From Aurantimonas manganoxydans SI85-9A1 (GTDB taxonomy: Bacteria; Pseudomonadota; Alphaproteobacteria; Rhizobiales; Rhizobiaceae): 64,000 nucleotides of DNA. Positions 19,115 to 28,212 of the stretch are shown here, in pieces. Made by a program: the position numbers and the translations under genes. The notes under the pieces are model-generated. The model worked only from the letters and a program-made list of their open reading frames with translations, ran no database searches and was not told the origin of the DNA. The stretch spans positions 2,333,903-2,397,902 of the forward strand of contig NZ_CH672387.1 in NCBI RefSeq assembly GCF_000153465.1, in the 5' to 3' direction. Position 1 is the first letter of the stretch; the number at the start of each line of letters is the position of its first letter.

Positions 19115-19962
19115 CAGGCGGCTCCCACGGGGGCATTGGCGGTTTGGGTCGGCTGGACGATCGTGCGGGCGCGCTTGCCACGAAAATACGAATGCACCCA
19201 GGGATGGTCGAATTCCAGCATCATCGACAGCGGCCCCTCGACCAGCACCTTGCGTTCGCCCAGGACCGCGATCCGGTCGCAGGCCTGGAACAGGCTGTCG
19301 AGGTCGTGGGTCACCATGTAGACGGTGAGGCCCAGCGTATCGCGCAGGGTCATGATCAGCTGGTCGAAATCGGCGGCGCCGATCGGATCGAGACCGGAGG
19401 TCGGCTCGTCGAGAAAGACGATGTCGGGATCGAGTGCCAAGGCGCGGGCCAGCGCGGCACGCTTGATCATGCCGCCCGACAGTTCGGACGGGAACTTGTC
19501 GGCCGCGTCCGGCGCAAGGCCGACGAGGTCGATCTTCAGCCGCGCCAGTTCTTCCATCAGGCCGGGCGACAGATCGAGATATTCGCGCATCGGAACCTGG
19601 ATGTTCTCCAGTACCGTCAGCGAGGAGAACAGCGCGCCATGCTGGAACAGGACGCCCCAGCGGCGCTCCACGGCCAGCCGCTCGGCATCGTTGGCCCGCT
19701 CGTAGTCGGTGCCGAGGATCTCGATCGTGCCGGCCTGCTTGGGGTTCAACCCCAGGATGGTGCGCAACAGGACGGACTTGCCGGCACCTGACGGCCCGAC
19801 AAAGCCGAGGATCTCGCCACGCCGCACGTCGAGGTCGAGGTTGTCGAGAATGGTCTTCTCGCCAAAACTCACGGTCACGCCGGTCGCGCGGATGATGACG
19901 TCGTCATCGTCCGGCGTGGCGCGGCCGTTGGGCGAAGGCCTATCAGAGTCCGATGGATGCAT
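19114..19962 (-). CDS. MlaF-type ABC transporter ATP-binding protein
   Basis: ATPase of the Mla/Ttg2 phospholipid transporter, about 282 residues. Walker A GPSGAGKSV lies near residue 51 of the longer frame, followed by Q-loop Q in GVLFQHGALFSSLTV, signature ELSGGMIKR, Walker B IVFLDEPTSGLDPIGA and switch His in VTHDLDS. The chosen ATG overlaps the permease gene's end by 20 bases. An alternative in-frame ATG at 19983 would add seven residues, and neither has a strong ribosome site. It works with the following MCE protein and the preceding permease. Confidence 0.9.
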   Translation of the reverse strand: MHPSDSDRPSPNGRATPDDDDVIIRATGVTVSFGEKTILDNLDLDVRRGEILGFVGPSGAGKSVLLRTILGLNPKQAGTIEILGTDYERANDAERLAVERRWGVLFQHGALFSSLTVLENIQVPMREYLDLSPGLMEELARLKIDLVGLAPDAADKFPSELSGGMIKRAALARALALDPDIVFLDEPTSGLDPIGAADFDQLIMTLRDTLGLTVYMVTHDLDSLFQACDRIAVLGERKVLVEGPLSMMLEFDHPWVHSYFRGKRARTIVQPTQTANAPVGAA

Positions 19963-21133
19963 AGAAAATCGCGAACAGGCCATCCATCAGGATGACGAGG
20001 AAAATGGATTTGACGACGGATGCGGTGACGCGCAGGCCGAGGCTTTCGGCGCTGCCGCCGACCTTCATGCCTTCGGCCGAGGCGATCAGGCCGATCATCA
20101 CCGCCATGAACGGCGCCTTGATGACGCCGGAGAACACGGTGAACATGTCGACGGAGTACTGCACGCCCTGGCCGAAGCTGGCAAAGCTGATGTCGGAATA
20201 GATGTTCAGCGTCAGCATCGCGCCGAGGAGGCCCGCCAGATTGGCGATGAACGCGAGGAGCGGCAGCACGATGACCAGCGCCACGAGGCGCGGAAACACC
20301 AGGACGCCGATCGGGTTCAGGCCGATGACGTGCAGCGCGTCGATCTCTTCGCGCATCTTCATCGAGCCGATCTCGGCAGTGATGGCGCTGCCGGACCGGC
20401 CGGCGATCATGATCGCGGTCAGAAGCACGCCGATCTCGCGCAGGATGAGGATTGCAGCGAGATTGACGGCATAGAGCTCGCCGCCGAAACGCCGAAGCTG
20501 GAACGCGCCCTGCTGGGCGATGATGGCGCCGATGAGAAAGCTCATCAGGAAGATGATCGGCACCGCGCGCAGGCCCATCTGCTCGACCTGCGCGAAGATC
20601 GCGGCGGGGCGGATCTGGGTCTTGCCGGTCAGGCGCTGCACGCCGCCGACCATTGCGCCGCCGATGATGTTGAGCGCGACGACGATCTCGTCCTTCACCG
20701 CCACCGATCCACGACCCGTGGCCGCGACGAGGTCGAGGATGCGGTTGGTCTTCCGCTTCTCCGGCTGCGGCCGCTCCCGGTCGAGCGCCTTGCGGACGAC
20801 GTCGAAGAGCGGCTGGTCGCGTTCGCTGACGGCCTCGAGCCGGACGTCGCGGCCATTCGCTCCGAGGCCGCGGACGAGCTTTTCCAGAAGCAGTGCGCCG
20901 GCCGTATCGATGCGCGCGACGTCGCCGCAATCGACGACGACCTGCCGGCCGAGATCGGCCGCGCCGGCCTCGGCAACGGTGTCCTCGACCGAGCCGACCG
21001 TGCGCGCCAGCCAGTCGCCCGACGCCCGCAGCACGAGCCCGCCGTCACGCTTCTCGCCTTCGAGAGCAGGCGCCACCGTGGAACGGCGGCCTCCGGCCGG
21101 ACCGGAGGATGGGGCTGCGGAGCCATCAAGCAT
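19943..21133 (-). CDS. MlaE-type permease with N-terminal STAS domain
   Basis: Permease of the MCE-linked lipid transporter, 396 residues. Residues about 25-115 form a STAS domain (VVVDCGDVARIDTAGALLLEKL), which in enterobacteria is a separate protein (MlaB). The MlaE domain follows, with GLRAVPIIFLMSFLIGAIIA, GRSGSAITAEIGSMKMREEIDAL and the terminal YASIGL. The STAS-MlaE fusion is common in alphaproteobacteria. It is the first gene of the lipid-transport operon and diverges from the dipeptide epimerase gene. Confidence 0.92.
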   Translation of the reverse strand: MLDGSAAPSSGPAGGRRSTVAPALEGEKRDGGLVLRASGDWLARTVGSVEDTVAEAGAADLGRQVVVDCGDVARIDTAGALLLEKLVRGLGANGRDVRLEAVSERDQPLFDVVRKALDRERPQPEKRKTNRILDLVAATGRGSVAVKDEIVVALNIIGGAMVGGVQRLTGKTQIRPAAIFAQVEQMGLRAVPIIFLMSFLIGAIIAQQGAFQLRRFGGELYAVNLAAILILREIGVLLTAIMIAGRSGSAITAEIGSMKMREEIDALHVIGLNPIGVLVFPRLVALVIVLPLLAFIANLAGLLGAMLTLNIYSDISFASFGQGVQYSVDMFTVFSGVIKAPFMAVMIGLIASAEGMKVGGSAESLGLRVTASVVKSIFLVILMDGLFAIFYASIGL

Positions 21134-21326
21134 CGATATGCGACTTCACTCCTTGGAAGAACCTGCTTGAGAACCATGTCAGCGCCACGGGCGGGCACCA
21201 CGCTTGACGCGGTGCCGATTCGCGGCGACGCAGAACAGGGGCCTATCTGGCACCACCTTTAGGCGTCCAGTCACGTCTTGTCATGGAATGACCGCCGCAG
21301 CGGCGGCCGTTGAGGATGTTTTCACC

Positions 21327-22307
21327 ATGCCGCGTCGTCTTTCAGTCACAGTCGAGCATTTCCCGCTGGCGCAGGAGTTCCGGATCGCCCGCGGCGCGAA
21401 GACCGAGGCGGTGGTCGTGACGGCGCAGATCGGCGACGAATTCGGCGAGGGTCGCGGCGAATGCGTGCCCTATGCGCGCTATGGCGAGAGCATCGACAGT
21501 GTCCGCGAACAGATCGAGGAGGTGCGCGCCGCGATCGAGGCCGGCGCGTCGCGCGAACGGATCGGCGAGCTGCTCCCGGCGGGCGCGGCCCGCAACGCGG
21601 TGGACTGCGCCCTGTGGGACCTGGAAGCCAAGTCGAACAGCCGGAGAGCCGCGTCGATCATCTGCGGCAGCGCTCCGCGCCCGGTGGAAACGGCCTATAC
21701 GATCGGGCTCGGCGATGCCGACAGCATGGGAGCCGCCGCACGGGTCGCCAACCGCTCGCTGTTGAAGGTGAAGGTCGGCACCGCCGACGATGTCGGTCGC
21801 ATCCGGGCCGTCCATGCCGCCTCGCGGCATTCGAAGCTGATCCTCGACGCCAATGAGGGCTGGAGCGCCGACAACATTCGCGAGCACATGCTGGCGGCGG
21901 CCGCGGCCAACGCCGTTCTCGTGGAGCAGCCCCTGCCGGCCGGCGACGACGCCATCCTCGCCGACATTCCGCATCCGGTGCCGATCTGCGCCGATGAATC
22001 GGTGCACACCGCGGATGACCTCGACAAGCTCGTCGGGCTCTACGACTTCGTGAACGTCAAGCTCGACAAGACCGGCGGGCTGACCGAGGGCCTGCGGTTG
22101 GTCCAGCGCGCCCACGAGATGGGGTTTGGCGTGATGATCGGCTGCATGGTGGGCACCTCGCTGGCGATGGCGCCGGCGGTGCTGCTCGCGCAGGTGGCGG
22201 AGTTCGTCGATCTCGACGGCCCCCTGCTCCTGGCCAAGGACCGCAGCGGCGGCCTCGTCTATACGGATGCCACGGTCTCGCCGCCGAGCGCGAAGCTCTG
22301 GGGCTAG
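21327..22307 (+). CDS. Dipeptide epimerase (L-Ala-D/L-Glu epimerase-like)
   Basis: Enolase-superfamily enzyme of 326 residues, likely interconverting L-Ala-D-Glu and L-Ala-L-Glu during murein peptide recycling. The first catalytic lysine motif is LLKVKVG. Metal ligands are in LILDANEG, VEQPLP and CADESVH, and the opposite-face lysine is in VNVKLDKTGG. The start is the ATG at 21327 with a GAGG about 12 bases upstream; the longer frame from 21204 has no support. The MR/AEE-like ligand pattern fits YcjG-type epimerases, though other dipeptides are possible substrates. Confidence 0.87.
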   Translation: MPRRLSVTVEHFPLAQEFRIARGAKTEAVVVTAQIGDEFGEGRGECVPYARYGESIDSVREQIEEVRAAIEAGASRERIGELLPAGAARNAVDCALWDLEAKSNSRRAASIICGSAPRPVETAYTIGLGDADSMGAAARVANRSLLKVKVGTADDVGRIRAVHAASRHSKLILDANEGWSADNIREHMLAAAAANAVLVEQPLPAGDDAILADIPHPVPICADESVHTADDLDKLVGLYDFVNVKLDKTGGLTEGLRLVQRAHEMGFGVMIGCMVGTSLAMAPAVLLAQVAEFVDLDGPLLLAKDRSGGLVYTDATVSPPSAKLWG

Positions 22308-22361
22308 GCGATTTGTCTCTGCCGAGCTGATGCAACGCATTCGGCGCTGGCGCCGAACCGG

Positions 22362-23390
22362 TCAGCCGGCGAGCTGAAGTTCCGGCTGAACCTGCAGCGC
22401 CTCGGTCGCCGACAGGAAGATGTCGGCGCAGGCCTGCCAGCTATAGGCGAGCGAGCGCTCCAGCGCGTCGGCCCGATCCAGCGTCAGCGCGGCAAGGCAC
22501 GCCTCGCGCAGATCTGAGGAGATGCAGCCGGCCTTCGTGTTGCCGGCGACATCCAGGGGTCCGGGCTCCGGATAGGCCGCCACCGGCACGCCGCAGGCCA
22601 GTGCCTCGATGAGCACGATGCCGAAAGTGTCGGTGAGCGACGGGAACACGAAGACGTCGGCCGCCGCGTAGCAGCGGCTGAGCGCCTCGCCGGTCTGGCT
22701 GCCGGCAAAATGCACGTCCGGGTAGCGCCGGCGCAGTTCGGGCAGCATCGGCCCGTCGCCGACGACGACCTTGGAGCCCGGCAGGTCGAGATCGAGAAAG
22801 GTCTCGATGTTCTTTTCCGGCGCGACCCGCGAGACGGTCAGGAAGACCGGTCCCGGCAGGCCGAGATCGACCTTCGGCTGCGGCCGGAACAGGCTGCGGT
22901 CGACGCCGCGGGTCCAGGTGACGAGATTGGCGAAGCCGAACCCCGCCAGCGTCCGGCGCATCGATTCGGTCGGCACCAGGCAGGCGGTGGCCGGCGCATG
23001 GAAACGCCGCAGCAGCGCGTAGGTCAGGTTCTCGGGGATCGGCGCCCGCTTGCTGAGATATTCGGGGAACCGGGTGTGGAAGCTGGTGGTGAAGGGTCGG
23101 CCAGTGCGCAGCGCCGCCCGGCGCGCCGCATAGCCGATCGGTCCTTCGGTGGCGATGTGGATGACGTCGGGCTGATAGTCGCGGATGATGCGGCCGAGCG
23201 CGTCGGCCGAAGCCAGCGCCAGCCGGATCTCCGGATAGGTCGGACAGGCGACGGTGCGAAAGTCGGAGGGGCCGACGATGCGCACGTCCCTGCCCCGGCC
23301 CCGAAGCTCCTGGGCAAGGCTCGACAGGGTGCGCACGACGCCGTTGACCTGCGGCTCCCAGGCGTCGGTGGCGATCAGGATGCGGGTCAT
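22362..23390 (-). CDS. agt: Glycosyltransferase family 4, probable glycolipid synthase Agt
   Basis: GT-B glycosyltransferase of 342 residues. The N-terminal domain opens with ILIATDAWEPQVNGVVRTL. The C-terminal nucleotide-sugar domain shows VSRVAPEKNIETFL, VVVGDGPMLPEL and the EX7E-like FPSLTDTFGIVLIEALACG. It starts one base after the stop of the metallophosphoesterase gene, giving a plcP-agt order. In Agrobacterium and marine bacteria that pair replaces phospholipids with glycolipids under phosphate starvation: PlcP yields diacylglycerol and Agt adds a sugar. The agt name rests on this pairing; a mannosyltransferase role is the main alternative. Confidence 0.8.
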   Translation of the reverse strand: MTRILIATDAWEPQVNGVVRTLSSLAQELRGRGRDVRIVGPSDFRTVACPTYPEIRLALASADALGRIIRDYQPDVIHIATEGPIGYAARRAALRTGRPFTTSFHTRFPEYLSKRAPIPENLTYALLRRFHAPATACLVPTESMRRTLAGFGFANLVTWTRGVDRSLFRPQPKVDLGLPGPVFLTVSRVAPEKNIETFLDLDLPGSKVVVGDGPMLPELRRRYPDVHFAGSQTGEALSRCYAAADVFVFPSLTDTFGIVLIEALACGVPVAAYPEPGPLDVAGNTKAGCISSDLREACLAALTLDRADALERSLAYSWQACADIFLSATEALQVQPELQLAG

Positions 23391-23391
23391 G

Positions 23392-24234
23392 TCAGGCCGC
23401 CTCGACGCGAGCCGCGTCCGGCTCGGCGGTCTCGCGCTGGGATACCACCTCGGGCGCCGCGGAGCGCTCGCCGGCCAGATGCGCCCAGTGGATGAGCTCG
23501 AAGGAGCCGTCATGGCGCTCGGCCACCGCGGTGCAGCTTTCGACCCAGTCGCCGGTATTCACATATTCGACCGCGCCGTGACGGGTCATCTGCGCATGGT
23601 GGATATGGCCGCAGATGACGCCGTCGCAGCCATGGCGCGCCGCCTCGTCGGCCAGCGCCGTCTCGAAGGCGCCGATGAAGTTGACGGCGTTCTTGACCTT
23701 CAGCTTGGCCCATTGCGAGATCGACCAGTAGGGAAAGCCGAGCCGCCGGCGGACATAGTTGAAGACGACATTGATGGAGATCGCCATGTCGTAGGCCCAG
23801 TCGCCGAGATAGGCCAGCAGCCGGGCGTTGCGGACGACCACGTCGAATTCGTCACCATGCATCACCAGGAAACGGCGGCCGTCGGCAGTCGTGTGGATGT
23901 CGGTGCGCTTGACCTCGACACCGCCGAAATGATGGCCGGGAAAATCGCGCAGGAACTCGTCGTGATTGCCGGGCACATAGACGATGCGGGCGCCCTTGCG
24001 CGCCTTGCGCAGCAGCTTCTGCACCACGTCGTTATGGGCCTGCGGCCAGTGCCAGGAGCGCTTCAGCCGCCAGCCGTCGATGATGTCGCCGACGAGATAG
24101 ATCGTCTCGGCATCGTGCAGGCGCAGGAATTCGACCAGCATCTCGGCCTGGGCCGCCTTGGAGCCCAGATGCACGTCGGACAGGAACAATGTCCGGAAAT
24201 GCCGCGCCGTCGTCAGCTTGTGCATGGTCGCCAT
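23392..24234 (-). CDS. plcP: PlcP-type metallophosphoesterase (LpxH-like fold)
   Basis: Calcineurin-like phosphoesterase of 280 residues. Metal ligands appear in order: FLSDVHLGS, VGDIIDGW, VPGNHDEF, VMHGDEFD and CGHIHHAQ. It resembles UDP-2,3-diacylglucosamine diphosphatases, but the rhizobial relatives (PlcP of Sinorhizobium) are phospholipases C that degrade phosphatidylcholine and related lipids during phosphorus limitation. The one-base gap to the agt-like glycosyltransferase supports this. The ATG at 24234 is chosen; another in-frame ATG follows at 24225. The longer open frame upstream runs over the maeB control region. Confidence 0.8.
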   Translation of the reverse strand: MATMHKLTTARHFRTLFLSDVHLGSKAAQAEMLVEFLRLHDAETIYLVGDIIDGWRLKRSWHWPQAHNDVVQKLLRKARKGARIVYVPGNHDEFLRDFPGHHFGGVEVKRTDIHTTADGRRFLVMHGDEFDVVVRNARLLAYLGDWAYDMAISINVVFNYVRRRLGFPYWSISQWAKLKVKNAVNFIGAFETALADEAARHGCDGVICGHIHHAQMTRHGAVEYVNTGDWVESCTAVAERHDGSFELIHWAHLAGERSAAPEVVSQRETAEPDAARVEAA

Positions 24235-24289
24235 CCCGTGCCTTGCCCCGGTTAAAGCCTTTGCGCTGCTCGGGAAATGCACGATTCTG

Positions 24290-24307
24290 ATTGCAGTCGT
24301 GTGACGC
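24290..24307 (-). promoter_or_regulatory. Weak Pho-box-like direct repeat upstream of plcP
   Basis: On the minus strand, GCGTCAC and CTGCAAT occur exactly 11 bases apart, each matching 5 of 7 bases of the PhoB half-site CTGTCAT/C. The site is 56 bases before the plcP start. It is suggestive because plcP-agt pairs are PhoB-controlled elsewhere, but the match is imperfect. Confidence 0.3.
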
Positions 24308-24436
24308 TCCGGCAGCTCGCCCCGGCGGTGGACGAGCGGCGCGGTCCGGTTGCCTGCCGGGATCGATACGTTAGAAGAAGCGCGACACGTCGCCGCCGCC
24401 ATCATCGCGCGGCGACGCCGGGATGGAGGAGCAGGA

Positions 24437-26743
24437 ATGTCCGAACAGGAAACCGCCAAGGATCGGCCGAACATGGGCGATCTCGACGAACAGGCCCTCT
24501 TCTATCACCGCTATCCCAAGCCCGGAAAACTGGCGATTCAGGCGACCAAGACCCTGGGCAACCAGCGCGATCTGGCGCTGGCCTATTCGCCGGGCGTCGC
24601 CGCGCCGTGCCTCGCCATCGAGGCCGATCCGTCGCTGGCGGCTCTCTACACCAGCCGCGCCAATCTCGTCGGCGTGGTCTCCAACGGCACCGCCGTTCTC
24701 GGTCTGGGCAATATCGGCCCCCTCGCCTCCAAGCCGGTGATGGAAGGCAAGGCGGTCCTGTTCAAGAAATTCGCCGACATCGACGTCTTCGACATCGAGA
24801 TCGACGCCCACGAGATCGACCATATCTGCGACGTCGTCGCGGCAATGGAGCCGACCTTCGGCGGCATCAATCTCGAGGACATCAAGGCGCCGGAATGCTT
24901 CGAGGTCGAGTCGCGGCTGCGTGAGCGCATGGCGATCCCGGTCTTCCACGACGACCAGCACGGCACCGCGATCATCGTGGCGGCGGCAATCCGCAACGGG
25001 CTGATGCTGGCCGGCAAGTCGCTGGAGAACGCCAAGATCGTCACCTCCGGTGCGGGCGCGGCGGCGATCGCCTGCCTCAATCTCCTTGTCGAGCTCGGCG
25101 CCAAGCGCGAGAACATCACCTGTACCGACATCGAGGGCGTGGTCTATGAGGGCCGCGAGAAGCGGATGGACCGCTGGATGGCGGTCTATGCCAAAAAGAC
25201 CGACAAGCGGACCCTCGCCGAGGTCATCGACGGGGCCGACGTCTTCCTCGGCCTGTCGGCCGGCGGTGTCCTGAAGCCCGAGCTTCTGGAAAAGATGGCC
25301 GCAAAGCCGATGATCATGGCGCTGGCCAATCCGAAACCGGAGATCATGCCGGACCTCGCCAAGCAGGTGCGGCCGGACGCGATGATCTGCACCGGGCGCT
25401 CGGACTTCCCGAACCAGGTCAACAACGTCCTGTGCTTCCCCTACATCTTCCGCGGCGCGCTGGACTGCGGCGCCACCGGCATCACCGAGGGCATGAAGAC
25501 CGCCGCGGTCGACGCCATCGCGGCGCTGGCCCGCGAGGAGGTCTCCGAGGTCGCGGCCAAGGCCTATGGCTCGGACACGCCGGTCTTCGGGCCGGACTAT
25601 CTGATTCCCGCCCCCTTCGACCCGCGGCTGATTCTGAAGATCGCCCCGGCCGTCGCCCGGGCCGCGGTCGCCGACGGCGTCGCCACACGGCCGATCGAGG
25701 ACATGCCGGCCTATCTCGACCGGCTGAACCGCTTCGTCTTCCGCTCCGGCCTGATCATGAAGCCGATCTTCCGCATCGCGACGGATTCCGGCAAGCGCGT
25801 GATCTTCTCCGACGGCGAGGACGAGCGGGTGCTGCGCGCCGCACAGGTGCTTCTGGAAGAGAAGATCTGCGCGCCGATCCTGATCGGCCGTCCCGGCGTC
25901 ATCGCCGCCCGGCTCGAGCGCTACGGCCTGCGGATCCGGCCGAACGAGGATTTCGAGGTCATCAACCCCGAGGACGATCCGCGCTACCGCGACTATGTCG
26001 ACCATTATTTCTCGAAGGTCGGCCGCAAGGGCGTCAATCCGGACACCGCCCGCACGATCGTGCGCACCAACACCACGGTGATCGGCGCCGTCGCGGTGTC
26101 GCGCGGCGAGGCCGACGCGCTGGTCTGCGGGCTGGAAGGACGCTTCCCGCACCATGTCCGCGACATCAGCCAGGTCGTGGGTGTGCGTGACGAGGCGCAC
26201 AAATTCGCCGCCATGAGCCTCCTCATCTCGCAGGAGGACACCAAGTTCTTCCTCGACACCTATGTCCAGCGCGATCCGTCGGCGGAAGATCTGGTGGAGA
26301 TGACGCTTCTGGCGGCCGCCGAGATGCGCCGCTTCGGCATCGAGCCGAAGGTTGCCCTCGTCTCGCATTCCAATTTCGGCTCCGACGACACGAGCGCGAC
26401 CCGCAAGATGCGCGACGCCGTGAAGATGCTGAAGGCGCGGGCGCCGGAGCTGGAAGTCGACGGCGAGATGCATGGCGATTCGGCGCTGAACACGACGATG
26501 CGCGAGCGCACCATGCCGCAGTCGACGCTGAAGGGCGAAGCCAACCTCCTGGTCTTCCCGAATATCGACGCGGCCAACATCACGCTCAACGTGGTCAAGG
26601 AGATGACCGGCGCGCTGCATGTCGGGCCGATCCTGCTCGGCGTTTCCTCGCCCGCCCATGTGATGACGCCGTCGGTGACCTCGCGCGGCGTGGTCAACAT
26701 GGCCGCCATCGCGACCGCCCAGGCGGTGCAGCTCAGCGACTGA
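24437..26743 (+). CDS. maeB: NADP-dependent malic enzyme with phosphotransacetylase-like domain
   Basis: Oxidative decarboxylation of malate to pyruvate and CO2, 768 residues. The N-terminal malic domain has YSPGVAAPC and the catalytic region [20 protein letters not shown]. The Rossmann domain follows with [12 protein letters not shown] near residue 200. From about residue 440 onward is a phosphotransacetylase-like domain ([24 protein letters not shown]), catalytically inactive and acetyl-CoA-sensing in known MaeB proteins. The start ATG lies after GGAGGAGCAGGA. The gene stands alone, divergent from plcP and convergent with gltX. Confidence 0.93.
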   Translation: MSEQETAKDRPNMGDLDEQALFYHRYPKPGKLAIQATKTLGNQRDLALAYSPGVAAPCLAIEADPSLAALYTSRANLVGVVSNGTAVLGLGNIGPLASKPVMEGKAVLFKKFADIDVFDIEIDAHEIDHICDVVAAMEPTFGGINLEDIKAPECFEVESRLRERMAIPVFHDDQHGTAIIVAAAIRNGLMLAGKSLENAKIVTSGAGAAAIACLNLLVELGAKRENITCTDIEGVVYEGREKRMDRWMAVYAKKTDKRTLAEVIDGADVFLGLSAGGVLKPELLEKMAAKPMIMALANPKPEIMPDLAKQVRPDAMICTGRSDFPNQVNNVLCFPYIFRGALDCGATGITEGMKTAAVDAIAALAREEVSEVAAKAYGSDTPVFGPDYLIPAPFDPRLILKIAPAVARAAVADGVATRPIEDMPAYLDRLNRFVFRSGLIMKPIFRIATDSGKRVIFSDGEDERVLRAAQVLLEEKICAPILIGRPGVIAARLERYGLRIRPNEDFEVINPEDDPRYRDYVDHYFSKVGRKGVNPDTARTIVRTNTTVIGAVAVSRGEADALVCGLEGRFPHHVRDISQVVGVRDEAHKFAAMSLLISQEDTKFFLDTYVQRDPSAEDLVEMTLLAAAEMRRFGIEPKVALVSHSNFGSDDTSATRKMRDAVKMLKARAPELEVDGEMHGDSALNTTMRERTMPQSTLKGEANLLVFPNIDAANITLNVVKEMTGALHVGPILLGVSSPAHVMTPSVTSRGVVNMAAIATAQAVQLSD

Positions 26744-26749
26744 TCAGAC

Positions 26750-26775
26750 GCGCCCGGCGAAGACTTGCCGGGCGC
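26750..26775. terminator. Hairpin between convergent maeB and gltX
   Basis: A perfect 9-bp stem (GCGCCCGGC / GCCGGGCGC) with an 8-base loop fills the gap between the maeB and gltX stops. No long T-run follows on either strand, so it may act bidirectionally but weakly. Confidence 0.55.
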
Positions 26776-26779
26776 TCGC

Positions 26780-28153
26780 TCAACCGAGACGGGCGAGCGT
26801 GCGCTGCCGGCCGATGAGCGGCAGCAGGGCGGCGAGTTCCGGCCCGTGATCGCGACCGGTCAGCGCGAGGCGCAGCGGCATGAACAGCGCCCTGCCCTTG
26901 CGCCCGGTCGCCTGCTTCAGGGCGCCGGTCCATTCGCGCCAGGTCTCGGGGCCGAACGCGCCCTCCGGCAGGCTGTCGCGCGCAGCCGTCACGAACTGCC
27001 GGTCCTCGTCGGACAGCTCCGGCGTCCGGTCGAGATCGCCAAAGGCCACCTCGGCCCATTCCGCCGCATCGGCGACGCGGGCGCAGTTGGCTCGCACGGT
27101 CAGCCAGAACGCCTCGGCATCAGTTGACGGCACGCTCATCGCCGCGAGGCGGTCCGCGACATCGGCGTAGGGCATGGCGTGGACGAGATCGGCGTTGAGG
27201 CGGTCGAGTTCCGACGGATCGAACTTCGACGCCGATTGCGAGCTGCCCTCGAACTGCATCCGCTCGGCCAGCGCCGCCAGATCCGGCATGGCGTCGATGG
27301 CGCCCGGCAGGCCCACCAGCACCGCAAGGGACGCCACGGCCATGGGCTCGAGGCCGTCCTCGCGCAGCGAGACCAGCGACAGGGCGCCGGAACGCTTCGA
27401 CAGCCCCTCGCCCGTAATCGTCGTCAGAAGATTGTGGTGGCCGAAGACCGGCGGCGTCAGGTCGAGCGCCTCGAAGATGGCGATCTGGACGCCGGTATTG
27501 GTGACGTGGTCGTCGCCCCGGATGACATGGGTCACGCCGACGTCGCCGTCATCGACAATGGACGGCAGGGTGTAGAGGTAGCTGCCGTCGCCGCGCATCA
27601 GCACCGGGTCCGACAGCGAGGCGAGGTCGACGGTCTGGGGACCGCGCACGAGATCGTCCCAGTGGATCTCGGTGCGCTGGGGCTGCAGCGGATCGTCGGC
27701 GAAGTTCGGCAGCAGGAACCGCCAATGCGGCCTGCGCCCCTCGGCCTCCAATGCCTGACGCTCGTCGTCTGTCAGCCGCAACGCCTCGCGGCCATAGACC
27801 GGCGGCAAATTGCGCGCAGCCAGCCGCTTGCGCTTGCGGTCGAGTTCGTCCGGCGTCTCGTAGCACGGATAGAGAAGGCCCGCCGCCTTCAGTCGCTCGG
27901 CGGCGCCGTCGTAGAGCGCCAGGCGCTCGGACTGGCGGATGACGCGATCGGGCGCAACGCCGACCCAAGCGAGATCGGCGGCGATCTGGTCGGCGAACTC
28001 GGTGCGCGAGCGCTGCTTGTCGGTGTCGTCGAAGCGCAGCACGAAGCGGCCGCCCTGCCGCTGCGCGAACAGCCAGTTGAACAGCGCGGTGCGCAGATTG
28101 CCGATATGCAGATGCCCGGTGGGCGACGGCGCGAAGCGGACGGTGACGGTCAT
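26780..28153 (-). CDS. gltX: Glutamyl-tRNA synthetase
   Basis: Class I aminoacyl-tRNA synthetase of 457 residues. The HIGH motif appears as HLHIGN near residue 14 and the KMSKS loop as GLSKRSG. Conserved blocks [25 protein letters not shown] and [19 protein letters not shown] complete the Rossmann core, and the C-terminal anticodon-binding helices are present. Many alphaproteobacteria carry two GltX proteins with different tRNA specificity; which one this is cannot be told from the sequence alone. It lies 59 bases downstream of an MFS gene on the same strand. Confidence 0.92.
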   Translation of the reverse strand: MTVTVRFAPSPTGHLHIGNLRTALFNWLFAQRQGGRFVLRFDDTDKQRSRTEFADQIAADLAWVGVAPDRVIRQSERLALYDGAAERLKAAGLLYPCYETPDELDRKRKRLAARNLPPVYGREALRLTDDERQALEAEGRRPHWRFLLPNFADDPLQPQRTEIHWDDLVRGPQTVDLASLSDPVLMRGDGSYLYTLPSIVDDGDVGVTHVIRGDDHVTNTGVQIAIFEALDLTPPVFGHHNLLTTITGEGLSKRSGALSLVSLREDGLEPMAVASLAVLVGLPGAIDAMPDLAALAERMQFEGSSQSASKFDPSELDRLNADLVHAMPYADVADRLAAMSVPSTDAEAFWLTVRANCARVADAAEWAEVAFGDLDRTPELSDEDRQFVTAARDSLPEGAFGPETWREWTGALKQATGRKGRALFMPLRLALTGRDHGPELAALLPLIGRQRTLARLG

Positions 28154-28212
28154 GGCCTCGACCTAGCGAACGCCGCGCCGGGTGGCAATCGGCACCGGTA
28201 GCGACGGGCCGA

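Noticed and set aside
16991-19321. 776-codon plus-strand open frame opposite the MCE gene
   Set aside because: It is an antisense shadow of a high-GC gene: low-complexity Arg/Asp-rich composition, no family features, and the minus-strand frame has a clear membrane anchor and MCE domain.
22340-22357. Terminator between the epimerase and agt genes
   Set aside because: The TTCGGCG/CGCCGAA hairpin is short and lacks a T-run on either strand.
24350-24376. TTGCCT / TTAGAA promoter for maeB
   Set aside because: The spacer is only 15 bases and the -10 is poor, so it was not listed as a feature.
24371-26659. 762-codon minus-strand open frame opposite maeB
   Set aside because: Composition is typical of GC-rich antisense frames; the plus strand encodes an unmistakable malic enzyme.
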